Assembly (NCBI RefSeq): GCF_032362555.1
Contig: NC_083505.1
Location: 8,237,501-8,301,500 of the forward strand
Origin: Amyelois transitella
Taxonomy: Eukaryota; Arthropoda; Insecta; Lepidoptera; Pyralidae
Reading direction: 5' to 3'
DNA: 64,000 nt
The position numbers and the translations under genes were made by a program. Under the pieces are notes generated by a model. It was not told the DNA's origin. It ran no database searches and worked only from the letters and a program-made list of their open reading frames with translations. The stretch's first letter is position 1, and every line of letters begins with the position of its first letter. This document shows positions 1 to 11,240 of the stretch, one piece after another.

Positions 1-990
1 TCATGGATTTGGTTTCGGGGTGAAATTGGTGAATTTTTTATTCGTGTAACATCTCAGCCTCGCTGGGATCTGGCTATTGATACACTGCAAGCGAAAGTGA
101 GCTCTTGGCCAATCGATCCTTGCAGTTGCGGGGAATCATGCGAATGTTATCGGACAACAGTTCTTATGATACCTCATCGGAATGAGCTTATGATTAGATC
201 TTTGCGACATGCGCTACTTGAACACGCATCAGCAGTTATGATGCAAGTTTTCGACCAATTAATAGGTGAGCTGTAAAATATATTGTTACTTCGTAGGAAA
301 TTTTAATTAACATTTTATTAAAAAACTTATCTACATAAATAAGTCTTTTTGTGTTCAAATTAGGAATATTGCCACGTTATATGACTAAGTATTTTTATTT
401 ACCCTATATCTTTCTCTGGTTTTCATGTGATAGACGAAAAAACAAGCACAATTTTACATTTATAGTATTTGTATGGATGCGACAAAAAACGTACATAATT
501 TTAGTCAAAATAGTGACGTCAAAAACTCACTTTCTCTATTGATTACCTACCTCAACTTAAAATGATTCCTTTAATTAGCTTTAATTACGTCCGTGAGTTT
601 TATACTTATATTTTTAAGAGACTACATAAAATACAATGCTACAGTACATTATAAAATTACTTTTTATTTTTAGAGACCGCTACGGGAAAGATTATTTTAG
701 GGATGTTGTTTGCCGAAGGCGGTACAAACATGTCAGATATTCAACACATCCTGCGAAGCGAAGCCTCTTATCGGATCACTTCGCGGACTCTCGAACCTCG
801 AATCGACCACGTCAAATTGGCTCAACATACTTTATCTACGCTGCCTCTGCTAGTCACAATACCAGTTCACGACAAGGCAGAGAAGTACTCTGTAACATTC
901 ACGTCAGACTGTGGGATGGACATAAGAACCTATAAAATTATCTTTATAGAGAACTCAGAAAATGCAGATCAAACTCAAGAATCTGGTTAG
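1..990 (+). CDS. CFAP47-like protein, C-terminal end (partial)
   Basis: The 3' end of a multi-exon gene that begins before the window. Exon A (1-265) is open from the first base and ends at a GTGAG donor. Exon B (674-990) follows a pyrimidine-rich acceptor, and the split codon (g + ag) restores the frame to a stop at 988-990. The joined peptide (about 193 aa) has no membrane segment. It starts with a stretch of the type GEFF-I-V-(T)-QP, followed by a Cys-rich turn (CSCGESCEC). The style resembles the repeated Ig/MSP-like domains of CFAP47, a large axonemal protein of motile cilia and sperm flagella. The family call comes from recognition by eye and is uncertain; the gene structure itself is well supported. 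A common polyadenylation signal was not pinned down. Confidence 0.5.
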
Positions 991-1372
991 ATTTTTTTTT
1001 GTCTGTAATGGCCTTATATTTCATAAATGCCTATTTGATTCGAATGCTGTTTAGTTGATGTTTTGTCTTGTAATTCTTGACTTCTCGTCAAGAAGTCTAA
1101 TTAAACATATTTTTATCATATAGACTTTTATGTATGATTTTAGGTTACTATAATGTATTTTTTATCTATTGGATTCTATTATACTTATCTTTAATTATTT
1201 TTAGCGGTTATTTTATTCTGTGGTGATAAATTTAAATTAATTATCTGTTTCTTGCTTTTTGACTATTAATTTTCTGTATTGAAATAATTAAAGGTGTTAA
1301 CTTAAATAACTCCATTGTTTTATTAATTGTAAAACATCAAAAAATTAAGTATTATGCTGAAAGTCCAAAGCC

Positions 1373-1473
1373 AAACAGCTGAGCGTGGCCTATCAGTCTT
1401 TTCAAGACTGGTGGCTCTGTCTACCCCGCTGGGGATATAGACGTGATCATATGTATGTATGTATGTAAGTCCA
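1373..1473 (+). repeat. Family-B interspersed repeat, 3' part
   Basis: Contains the recurring core 'cttttcaagactggtggctc', then a segment of the type 'taccccgctggggatataga', and a (GTAT)n tail. The same core recurs more than ten times in the window in both orientations. This copy retains only the tail-proximal third. Confidence 0.7.
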
Positions 1474-1986
1474 ATATCTGCGGCAAAAATTACTAAGATA
1501 TTAACAACATACTTACTTGTATGGGTACTTATATTGTCAAAAGATTAACGCTATTTTTCAGCAGATACCTACCGAAACATTAAACGTGTAAGTAAGTACA
1601 TGGTAACTATGCAATGATTTTGTCATAAGCACCGCCTATAATTGTCAGACGATGGAAGTATGATACGAATTTTTAATCAGGAAGAAGACCGTACCACTCT
1701 CCAATTTGACCGGCCATGGCGCGCCTGACCGAGCGAAACCTTTAACCTCACTAAAAATTTACCAAAAAAATATTGTTATTTTGTACATTTGATCCGAAAA
1801 GTAAGTGCACACTTGTACAGTGTCACTATAATAGATTATATTTATTTTGCAACCAAATACTTAATCAGACTATTTATTCACTTATATAGAACATACTTAA
1901 AACCTAAAAATAGCGAAAGCGATAACATATATTTTACATGCTTAAAACGGCTATAAGGTACATATTAAACAATCCTACTTTTGCTA

Positions 1987-2046
1987 ATTCACATACATAC
2001 ATACATACATACATAAAATCACGCCTCTTTCCCGGAGGGGTAGGCT
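1987..2046 (-). repeat. Family-A retroelement tail with CATA microsatellite
   Basis: (CATA)n followed by 'aaaatcacgcctctttcccg', the reverse complement of the 3' end of the retroelement ORF seen at 9900-10150. It is a 5'-truncated insertion reduced to the last few codons and the tail. Confidence 0.7.
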
Positions 2047-2535
2047 AATTCACATAGTCCTTCAATTCATTAGTTACGAAAGTACCTAGAATTCCCAGGT
2101 TACGAAATAAACAAAATAAAACTTAGTACCTACTTCGTCCTTAACGAATATATCTATATCTACTCCTCGCCTATTCCAGCTCATAAACTGATGAGTTACG
2201 TAATTAAAGATCCATTAATAATTACTTTGTCTATACTCAAGACGTCAAATTACTACTTGTAGGTAAGTCTTCCGAGTAGAGGATTTTCCAATTAAATTTC
2301 CTGTTAATTATAATTAGGATTTATCCAATTATCTTTAAAAATTCCATTATTTCTTTGATTTGGGCTTACACAGAATTTCTTCAATAATCAACTCACTTTT
2401 TAGTCATTGGTAAGTTCCTACTTACTCCCCATACGATGTTATATCGCGGCCTAAGTTAATATCAAAAATGAGATATATTTTTATAGCATGTAGTAGGTAC
2501 AATGCTACAGATCTAGACCCCAACAAATATCTAGA

Positions 2536-2645
2536 CCTCTCTTCATCCAAGCTCGGCGGTTTCAGGTATTCTTGACCTGACCCTTTGCCAGGACATCCTT
2601 AATTTGATCAAGATACGTTCGTCTAGCACAGCCAGGCGAGCCATA
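2536..2645 (-). repeat. Family-A retroelement coding fragment
   Basis: The reverse complement encodes a decayed version of the peptide [12 protein letters not shown] found at 9940-9975. This is a short relic of the C-terminal end of a non-LTR reverse transcriptase. Confidence 0.55.
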
Positions 2646-3155
2646 TTGGACAGTTTCTGACTGCTCATAAAGGCATGCAAAGCTCCATTCACCATGTTTC
2701 TCAACTAATAATAAGCGGTAGTTTGATTATTTGTTCATTATTAAGTTTTATTTACTTAATCTATCTAAATCTAAGTTCAATCTCTTTCATAAAGAGTTTT
2801 CTTGAAATTACGACGACACATACCTATGTGGTTACTTTCTTACATAGACGGACAAACATCTTTTCATCTCAAACCTAGTAGCTGTACATTTTGCACGCGC
2901 AATCGAGGCTGCAATTCAAAGCTAGAGCTAAATTAATATTTCTATCGTGAGACAATTGTTTAGAAGACAACGGCGCGAGTCAGGCCGGTAGAAAGCCGAT
3001 CTCTGCCAACATCAACACCTATAAAACTACCTGTTGTATAATCATGCCTTCATTACTCCACTTGGCGGCATCACTGCAGTAGTGCCTTTGTGATTGTCTG
3101 TTCCGTTAAATCTTATAAAACTTGACCAGTTGTTAAGTGGTGTTGTGATAACGCA

Positions 3156-4736
3156 ATGGATTCGCAGCAGTTTCGCGAATTCGGCAAGGCAGCTATTGAT
3201 ATGGTCGCTGACTATTTGGATAATATAAGAAAATTGTGAGTATTTAAATACCTACATAACATACCCACACAAGTACTTATAAATCTATTTATATAAAACG
3301 CGAAGGTGACTTGATTGACTGACTGATCTATCAATGCACACCAAATTGCTAGACCGATCGAGCGAGAAATTCGGCATGCCGATAGCTGCTATGATGTAGT
3401 CATCGTCTAAGAAAGGATTTTTAGAAATTTCCGCTGCAACAGGTGATAACGGGATATTTCGTTTTACGCAGACGGAGCCGCAGGCGCTCTCTAGTATTAT
3501 TAATAACCTAATTAATTACTTATCGTCGTCATAGTGTTTTTGTTCCTAGGGTCTACCTTAAAGAAGACCAACTAATAATATTAGCTACGTTAGTTTACTA
3601 GTTACCTACCTACATAATAAATGTACAAAACGCGTATGTATAATAGCTGCAATTATTTAAAAAATGCACCCATATTTCAGTATCACGGAAAATCCTTTAA
3701 TATTTATTTAAACTGAAAATAATAATATTTCAATAAGTATTTATAGCTGCATATTTTCTGCCCTTTGATTAACACGATTTTTTGGATTAACCTGAAAAAT
3801 TATTACACTTGGTAAGTATTCAGAAATAAATACTTATCACTAAAATTTTTTTATTCATTATTATAGGATACTATAATATCGCTTAATAATTGTCAAATCT
3901 TTTGGTTTCACAACATTGGTTGACGACAAATCCAAGGCGTCAGTGCAGAAGAAGCGGTTACAAACTGCACTGCAGCATTTTCTTCAACAACGTCAACTTC
4001 ACAAATATCCAAACTTGGAATAGAAAGTGGACGTGGTTATTTTTATGAGATTTTAATAATAAATAAAAAAATATTTTTTTAAGGATTTTTATCTCTTTCC
4101 CGGTGGGGTAGGCAGATACTAAATTTTTCAACTTGGAATAATATCTGTAAAGGTACTATCCTCGCTTCATCCATATTCATAAATAATTTGTTTTTTAATC
4201 TCGAATTTTCTCTTCACTCCAGAACCAGCCCTAAATCTTGACTTAAATTTTAGTCTTCACTTCATCAAAAAACTTATCTAAAACATTATTCGTCAAAGTT
4301 GCAATGAAAAAAAATCCTCAATATGGAGATATATATACTTCTTACTAGCTCTACCTACGCTTATAAATACTTTTCATTTTAAGATCTTTCTTTGAAGATT
4401 ATCACGTTAAATCACTAGATAGATAGATACTAGAGGTACCTAACTATGCTATTCTATTGCAGATTTATTTATTGGATGTTTGACAAATTAGCATATAATA
4501 AAATTGATATTGACGGCTTCTGTGGCTCAGCGGCAGTACGCTTGTCTGTGACACCGGAGGTCCCGGGTTCGAATCCCGGTCAAGGCATGATGAGAAAAGA
4601 TCTTTTTCTGATTGTCCTGGGTCTTGGATGTTTATCTATATAAGTATTTATTATAAAATATAGTATCGTTGAGTAAGTATCTCGTAACACAAGTTTCGAA
4701 CTTACTTCGAGGCTAACTCAATCAGTGTAATTTGTC

Positions 4737-4768
<32 letters not shown>

Positions 4769-7700
4769 TCCGTAAAATTATGGGTCAACATAGGTCGACA
4801 ACTGACAAAGCACGCTACCTTGGTATTCTCGGGGCTTGTTCAAAACATTGCACGGAATCACAGAACATTGGAGTATTCACCCGGTCAATTGGTGCGTTTT
4901 TCTGAGTTCTGTGCACTGAGCACTGAATGAATGGCGACAACGCCGACAACAATAATTCATAAACGAGATCAATACAGACGTCTGTGTGCGGAGTCGCCTG
5001 ACCAGTGTCGACTTTCCCACCTGAACTTTTACTTGAATAAAAATACCTAGGTACCTAACCTTATTGATTTTTAAAGACCAAACAAATATGAGAAGTTTCC
5101 TATAACGCGACAGTTGTCTTGTGTTAAACGAAAGTGTAGCGCCTAGACAATCCATTGCATGATTTTAAAGGTTTTAATACTTATATTATCTATTAAGTAT
5201 AAGATAATATTTTCCTTTTTTTTTTTGAAAATTAATATTTAATTGAATCAGATCAAATTTAAAAAAAAATCTGATGCGAAAAATGATAGTTATTTTTGCC
5301 TTCCTTTATAAAACACTTTGTTTTGACGGAATTTTTTCATATTTTACCTTAGAATCGATTCATATCGGCAGTTTCACGGTACTATGTCCCAATTAGGTCG
5401 AATAATTAATCCTTGGTAGGTATTTTGTAAAAGGATAAGTCATAAATAGGCGTTAACGATAGCAAAGTGATAACAATTGAAGATACGTAATACGACAAAG
5501 ATAAAATTATTTCATTCGTTTTTCGGATACTAACCACGCCCAACATTGCTTAATAAAAATATAAAATAATTATTGTAAAATTTCCTGATTCATACTACGA
5601 TCTTGCTTTTAACATAAAGTAGATATCTACTTATAAAAACAAAAAAAAAATGATGAAGGATACATTTATGTTCTTATTTGTTTCAGAGACGTCCTGCCTT
5701 CAGTTGAACCTGGATATTTGCTAAAAGCTCTACCAGAAGATGCGCCAGAACAGCCTGAGCAATGGCAAGATGTTTTGAAGGATTTCAGTGAAAACATTAT
5801 TCCTGGAGTAAGGAAACTCGTACTTTATTTTTAGCAAATTGCTGAAAGAGGCTATAATAAAGATCTGTAATAAGATCGCTCTATAAGCTGTAGACATGCC
5901 CTACGGGAGAGAGAGCCAATAGAACACCACCTCCATGGCATAGAATTTATTATGCCCGCGAGAAATAAGTTTTACTAATTTTGTTTTAAGCTTTTTAATT
6001 TGTGCTTTTTTCACATTCTTTTAACTTTTTACTCGTATGGGCAATTTAGTTACTATAGTTGCTCTAATAATTATACTCGGGGTCCGGTCAGGCTTAACAT
6101 GGTGAAAAAATAAATTGTTTAACTAGCATCAAAAAAAAGAAGGCAACCGGACAAAAGGCGGAAGGCGACTTAGTTTTATTACGATTTATCTTATTGCATC
6201 AGAATATTATTTTTTAATCTATTTTATTCAGTCTTATAATGTTGTTATCTTTATTATTAGGTGACACATTGGCATTCTCCACGATTTCACGCATTCTATC
6301 CCACTGGATCTTCATACCCAAGTCTGGTGGGCAATATCCTAAGTGACGGCTTAGGAGTCATTGGATTCAGTTGGGTAAGTATTATTTTTTTATTTATAAG
6401 TATTTGAAACGTGAACAATTGAAAGCTTGCATAAGACTAAGTAATCTTATTGTTAATTTTCAACTGGTTGAAATTTTTACAGGCTTCATAAATTTACAAA
6501 TTAATAACGGAATTATTTTATTTATGAATGTACTTTGTATAACTAACCTACTTAAGGTTAGTTATACAAAGTACATTTAAAGTTTTTTCCATATTTAGAA
6601 ACGAATATTAGGAATATTCGTTTCTAAATATGTTCCTGTTTTGAGATTGTAACTTTAGGTTTCATTATCATTATAGATGTCGAGTCCAGCGTGCACCGAA
6701 TTAGAAGTAGTGACACTGAACTGGCTGGGGAAGCTTCTGGGCCTTCCCGAAGAGTTTCTCAACTGCTCGAAAGGCCCTGGTGGTGGAGTTATTCAGGTAA
6801 ATTAGTATTTTGGTAATGAGTCTAAGACCTTTTGTACTATTTAGGTAACTTTAACATTATTTTGACGATACGACAAAATGATGTCGTAAGAAAAAATGTT
6901 CCTATTTACCAAGTGATTAGTAGGTACACTTTCCCAGGTCGAGTTTAATCTTTCAGCAAGGTATCTAGAAGATACCTTGCTGCTTATACGCTATCATAAT
7001 TTTGAAACTAACGTTTGAGAATTCACAAGGGCAAAGAGCAAATCAGAAATTTCAACGGGTCAAAAATGAAAATCATCACTATTTAGGTTTTTAAAATACA
7101 ATTTTAAATTTATTCATTTTTATAGGGTTCCGCAAGTGAAGCAACTCTAGTCGGATTGCTCGTCGCAAAAGAAAAAATGGTACGAAAATTACTAAAAAAC
7201 AATCCAAGCCTTGACGAAGGTATCATTAAATCTAAGCTGATTGCTTACACTTCCGATCAATGCAATTCATCGGTTGAAAAGGCAGGATTACTTGGTTCAA
7301 TGAAAATGAGACTATTAAAGGCTGACGCAGACGGAAGACTACGTGGCGAAACTTTGAAAACAGCGTTTGAAGAAGACAGAGCCCAAGGTTTGATACCTTG
7401 CTATGTCGTTGCGAACCTCGGTACTACAGGAACATGCGCATTCGATCCTTTGTATGAATTGGGACCAATATGTAACGAAGAAGATGTATGGCTTCATGTC
7501 GACGCTGCATATGCAGGCACTGCCTTCATCTGCCCGGAGTACAGACATTTAATGAAAGGGGTGGAGTACGCAGATTCTTTTGATGTCAACGCTCACAAAT
7601 GGATGCAAGTACATTTCGATTGCTCTGCCATGTGGGTAAAAAATGGATATGATCTAATAAATACATTCGACGTCCAGAGAATTTACCTGGATGATGTTAA

Positions 7701-8193
7701 AACAGATATCAAAATACCAGACTACCGACATTGGCAAATGCCACTCGGTCGTAGATTTAGGGCTCTGAAGCTATGGACAGTTTTAAGGATAAACGGCGCC
7801 GAAGGGATACGGAGTCACATTCGTAACCAAATCAGCCTCGCCCAGTACTTTGCAAAATTGGTCCAAAATGACAATCGATTTATTGTAGAGCCTGAACCAT
7901 CAATGGGGCTCGTTTGTTTTAGATTAAAAGATGGTGACATCATGACTAAAAGATTATTAGAAAATATTACAGAGAAAAAACAGATCTATATGGTAGCTGC
8001 CACATATAGAGGCAGATATATCATTCGTTTTGTTATATGTTCACGTCTTACGACTACAGAAGATGTTGACTTTAGTTGGAAAATAATTAAAGCAGAAGCT
8101 GATTTGACTTGTTCAAATAACGTGATCACTAAATCCAAAATTCCAGCTATTAATCTCCAAGAGACAATTAGCTCGTGTGAGAAATCTAAATAA
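3156..8193 (+). CDS. DHPAAS: 3,4-dihydroxyphenylacetaldehyde synthase (AADC family, amd-type)
   Basis: Five coding exons: 3156-3235, 5687-5807, 6261-6374, 6677-6796 and 7126-8193. All introns are GT-AG and the frame closes at 500 aa. The protein is a cytosolic PLP-dependent group II decarboxylase: PLP-lysine K303 in NAHKW, cofactor aspartate D271 in HVDAAYAG, and loop tyrosine Y332. In true dopa decarboxylase residues 79/80 are Tyr-Phe and 192 is His. Here they are F79, Y80 (HAFYPT) and N192 (SDQCNSS). That combination is established for insect DHPAAS, which converts dopa to 3,4-dihydroxyphenylacetaldehyde, CO2, ammonia and hydrogen peroxide by oxidative decarboxylation. The product cross-links soft cuticle; Drosophila amd is the counterpart. 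The start ATG has a good context (acgcaATGG). An AATAAA lies at 8372-8377. Intron 1 carries a SINE; introns 3 and 4 carry hairpins. Confidence 0.9.
4513..4765 (+). mobile_element. tRNA-derived SINE, copy 1
   Basis: It begins with a tRNA-like head containing an RNA polymerase III A box (TGGCTCAGCGGCAGTACGC) and B box (GGTTCGAATCC), followed by a tRNA-unrelated body and about 29 A residues. Two further copies lie on the minus strand at 55015-55255 and 60346-60586. It sits in intron 1 of DHPAAS. It is not a functional tRNA: there is no acceptor-stem pairing after the B box. Confidence 0.85.
6527..6577. repeat. Perfect hairpin, 23-bp arms
   Basis: Arms 6527-6549 and 6555-6577 are exact reverse complements around a 5-nt loop. 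It lies in DHPAAS intron 3. Confidence 0.9.
6590..6632. repeat. Perfect hairpin, 20-bp arms
   Basis: Arms 6590-6609 and 6613-6632 are exact reverse complements with a 3-nt loop (agg). It lies 12 bp after the preceding hairpin in the same intron. Confidence 0.9.
6954..6982. repeat. Perfect hairpin, 12-bp arms
   Basis: Arms 6954-6965 and 6971-6982 are exact reverse complements with loop tagaa. It lies in DHPAAS intron 4. Confidence 0.85.
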
Positions 8194-9461
8194 GGCATTT
8201 TTTCCCCTATGGAAAATAATGAACATCGCATATAACTTAGCTGAGTAGACTAAAATACTTATTTAGTTATTTACGATTTCAACTTGTCTACAAACGGTTT
8301 AGAAAGGCGGAAAAGACAAAACGAATGTCAAGGTTTAATTTTACAAACAAAAGAAATATTGTACTTACCAAAATAAACACTAAGAACTTAAGTGATATAC
8401 TTACCAACCGGCTTATTTTTTTATTTAAATACAAGTTACTTGATTAGTGATCGATTTTTATTATATGTATAATGGAATACTATGCTATTTCAGAGAGGGA
8501 AAATATTGTGAGAAAACCTGCATATTCATGCAACTGAATCTTTAAATATAATCTAAGCTGGGATAATTTTCAATTTAACAAAGTCATGGAGGTGAGGCGG
8601 TAGTCGCTCCGTGTAATAAAATCCGTGACTTTACCCTCTCCTGGATCGTAGTTATAGGAGGACGCAACAACACGAAAAAAGGAACCAACGTTTGCAACAG
8701 CACAGTTTGTAACTTTTTCGCAATAATAAGTAGATACGTAACCTATGTGTATCTTCCTCGGGGTCAACTCTTATCTCGGGTACCGGGTACCGAATTTCAT
8801 CGAAATAAGTTCAGTGGTTAGGTGTGAAAGCGAAACAGACAAACAAACAGTTACTTTCGCATTGATTATAATAGTAGGGATAACTAGATCGCAAAGAAAA
8901 TTATCCATACATGCATAGCTTTATTTATTTGAACTTTATGCACGTAAAATGTACAACAGTATGTACAACAACGACTTTATGCCACAAAGCATTCTGTGCC
9001 AGTTGAATCATTACATATACCTATAGATGACAGGCATGCATGATTTTGCTGGTTTCATATATCCATTGTCCCATAATTAAGTAAACAAACGAACGTCTAG
9101 ACTTCAGACACACCGATAACCGGGAGAGATCACTCTTATAGGTGAGATATCTATATTTATCCTGCGGGTTATTTACGAATCTTGGTACGGCTTGGGTATC
9201 AATTTGCATTGATGTATGATGATGGAGCCAAAACATACAGAGACGTACCTAACAAAAAGGTATTTATCGTCAACGTGTATGAATGAGCCCCCTGGACCTT
9301 TGACTTTGACATGTAGTAGGTAAATAGATAGGTTATGAGAGGATGCCATTAAAAACACTACACATTGATGGATTTAAAATAATATAATGTTAAACCAGTC
9401 TCCAAATACTTATCTTACTTTCTAAACCAATTAAGTACATGACTTATTCACAAGTAATATT
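8194..9461. other. Intergenic region with 3' UTR and repeat debris
   Basis: The DHPAAS 3' UTR probably ends just past the AATAAA at 8372-8377. A block around 8575-8770 has the texture of an interspersed retroelement tail. The stretch 8800-8885 is a short fragment of a common lepidopteran repeat ending in 'aatagtaggga'. Nothing else is coding. Confidence 0.5.
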
Positions 9462-10641
9462 TCAAATACAAGTGCATGTTTTGCTGACACAAAGTCCATA
9501 AGAATATCCTTTGGGAAGGCAGTGTTCCTGGCAGACGATGTCTTCCGTTGGTTCTTCATCCTGGTTATCGCATGCCACTCGATGAACGACGTTTGGCGCC
9601 TCCGGGAGTTGTGTGGAAACTAAAAAATAACGCAGGTAATAAGTGTAGGTATTCTTTCTTACGTCTATAACTACTAAGATAGTTGTTTTTCACATAGGAA
9701 AGTCTAGCTCTGTCAACGATGCCAAGCAATTTTGGTTGCACATAGGTAATTTTAAATCTTTTCAAAATAAGTGTTCAGAATTACCGTTTGGTTCTAGGCA
9801 CTTTAGAATAGGACCACGCTCTCTTTCCCATGGATTTCGTAAAAAGCGACTAAGGGATAGGTTAATACATTAGATTCTACTTATAACCAAAGTACGTACA
9901 CGGAGAGTGTGGAGGGAAAGGTCGGAGTGGGAAGACCTAGACGAACGTATCTTGATCAAATTAAGGACGTCCTGGTAAAGGGTCAGGTCAAAAGTACCCG
10001 AAACCGCCGAGCTTGTATGAAGAGAGTTATGAATGTGGACGAAGCGAAAGAAGTATGCAGAGATCGTGGCAAGTGGAAAGAGGTAGTCTCTGCCTACCCC
10101 TCCGGGAAAGAGGCGTGATTTTATGTATGTATGTATGTATGTATGTACGTACCTACTTAATCGGCGGTGACATGGGAACGCGAAACGCATTCACTTTAAT
10201 AATTCCCCATATTGTATGTGGGGAATTATTAAAGTGAATGCGCAACAACAACAATAAAACACTTGACAGTCGTAAATTAATATGAAAACCACCAGCATAA
10301 TAATCGAACAATATCTGAAGGCCACTTATGAGACTGTTTAGTGCCTAAAAAGGCCTAGCCTAATAGGTCTATGAACTGCTAAGGCAAAAAATTTCTACCA
10401 AGCTCAGAGTAACTTTGAACACACCAGTTCTCCATTAAATTTTTAGTATACACATATTTAAGTGGTACGTACCAACACTAGATGATTCATAGACAGGTTC
10501 TTCCGATTTTGTATTTGGTAAAGAATTTTCATTTCCATTCACATCTTCGATTACTGCCAAGCCAACGTCTCTAGGAAAACCACTAGAATTTTGTGATAAA
10601 AACACGATTGCTAATGATAATAACAGTAATTTCATAGCCAT
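9462..10641 (-). CDS. Insect defensin (CS-alpha-beta antimicrobial peptide precursor)
   Basis: Two exons on the minus strand: 10641-10473 and 9619-9462, joined by a phase-1 GT-AG intron into a 108-aa secreted precursor. Residues 1 to about 21 form a signal peptide (MAMKLLLLSLAIVFLSQNSSG). An acidic propeptide of about 50 residues follows. The mature region near residues 72-108 has six cysteines spaced C-x12-C-x3-C-x9-C-x4-C-x1-C, including CQEHCLPKGYSYG and the CTCI end. This is the disulfide pattern of arthropod defensins and closely matches lepidopteran members such as spodoptericin-like peptides. Such genes are normally induced through Toll/Imd NF-kB signalling, but I could not see a convincing kB site upstream (10642-10900). 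Its intron contains a family-A retroelement tail and a perfect hairpin. Confidence 0.9.
9775..9870 (+). repeat. Family-B repeat, head fragment
   Basis: Contains 'ctctttcccatggatttcgt' and 'gcgactaagggatagg', the head-proximal core of the family-B element seen complete at 43815-44072. It lies in the defensin intron. Confidence 0.65.
9900..10150 (+). mobile_element. Family-A non-LTR retroelement 3' end
   Basis: An open frame to 10118 encodes [16 protein letters not shown], then RNRRACMKR, then the terminal SAYPSGKEA and a stop. After that comes a (GTAT)n microsatellite tail. This is the C-terminal end of a lepidopteran reverse transcriptase (non-LTR type; RTE-like by eye). The insertion is 5'-truncated and lies in the defensin intron. 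Shorter copies of the same tail occur at 1987, 13722, 33030 and 45177. Confidence 0.75.
10186..10242. repeat. Perfect hairpin, 24-bp arms
   Basis: Arms 10186-10209 and 10219-10242 are exact reverse complements with a 9-nt loop. It lies in the defensin intron, directly after the retroelement tail. Confidence 0.9.
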
Positions 10642-11240
10642 ATTGAAATCAGCGTTTCTTTGTTATGTTGGAAAATAACCACAATCAAGGTAATAGACAC
10701 AAGCGAAGTCCAAAGGCCTAAGTTAGCCCGCGACGATTCACTGAGTGAACACAATACGAATTAAAAATCAAAAGGTCAAATGTGTTAACATCCTTATACA
10801 CAGATTACACCTACACGTAAGTGCCATTGTTAACTGCGAAACGTCATGCTATAGCAGTGACTAATGTTTTTCCAGTTAATCCAAATTACCTACATAATTT
10901 AACCATACCATAAATTAATTAATCTAACTACCTACCATTAATTAGTAAAGGTATTCATACCTAGTTGTTGAACTACGAGTATGCTTATTATTTGAGAAAT
11001 ACTTATTGCCTGAACTTTTTCGTAATATAATAAGTAGATATTTAAAAAAAACCTTATATTCAAGAATCACTAGAAATTGATAAAGAAAAAGAAAGATCCT
11101 AATCCTATTCTAACAGTGTGTTGTAAAGATTATATGATTGGATTTTTAAAAACTTTTCACCTGTTTTTAGTGATTATATTAGTGATTATTATACCTATAT
11201 TAAATTTTCAATGAAACAAAAGTTAAATACTACCCATAAT
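10642..11240. other. Spacer between defensin and NELF-E
   Basis: It holds the defensin promoter (minus strand). The only core-promoter-like string I see is TATAAG read on the minus strand near 10791-10798, about 150 bp before the ATG. The rest is AT-rich with no coding signal. Confidence 0.4.

Larger units (their letters stand above)
991..3155. other. Intergenic region, repeat-rich
   Basis: No supportable gene. It holds a partial family-B repeat (1373-1473, ending in a GTAT microsatellite), a family-A tail (1987-2046) and a degraded family-A coding fragment on the minus strand (about 2536-2645). The stretch 2990-3155 just before the DHPAAS start contains two TATAAAA-like strings (near 3020 and 3114) and is presumably its promoter and 5' UTR; which is used cannot be told from sequence. 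Confidence 0.6.

Noticed and set aside
4513-4590. Functional tRNA gene on the plus strand
   Set aside because: A and B boxes are present but there is no matching acceptor stem or proper 3' end, and two more diverged copies with a common non-tRNA body exist; it is a SINE head.
8570-8767. Minus-strand 65-codon frame
   Set aside because: Falls in a repeat-like block and has no family resemblance.
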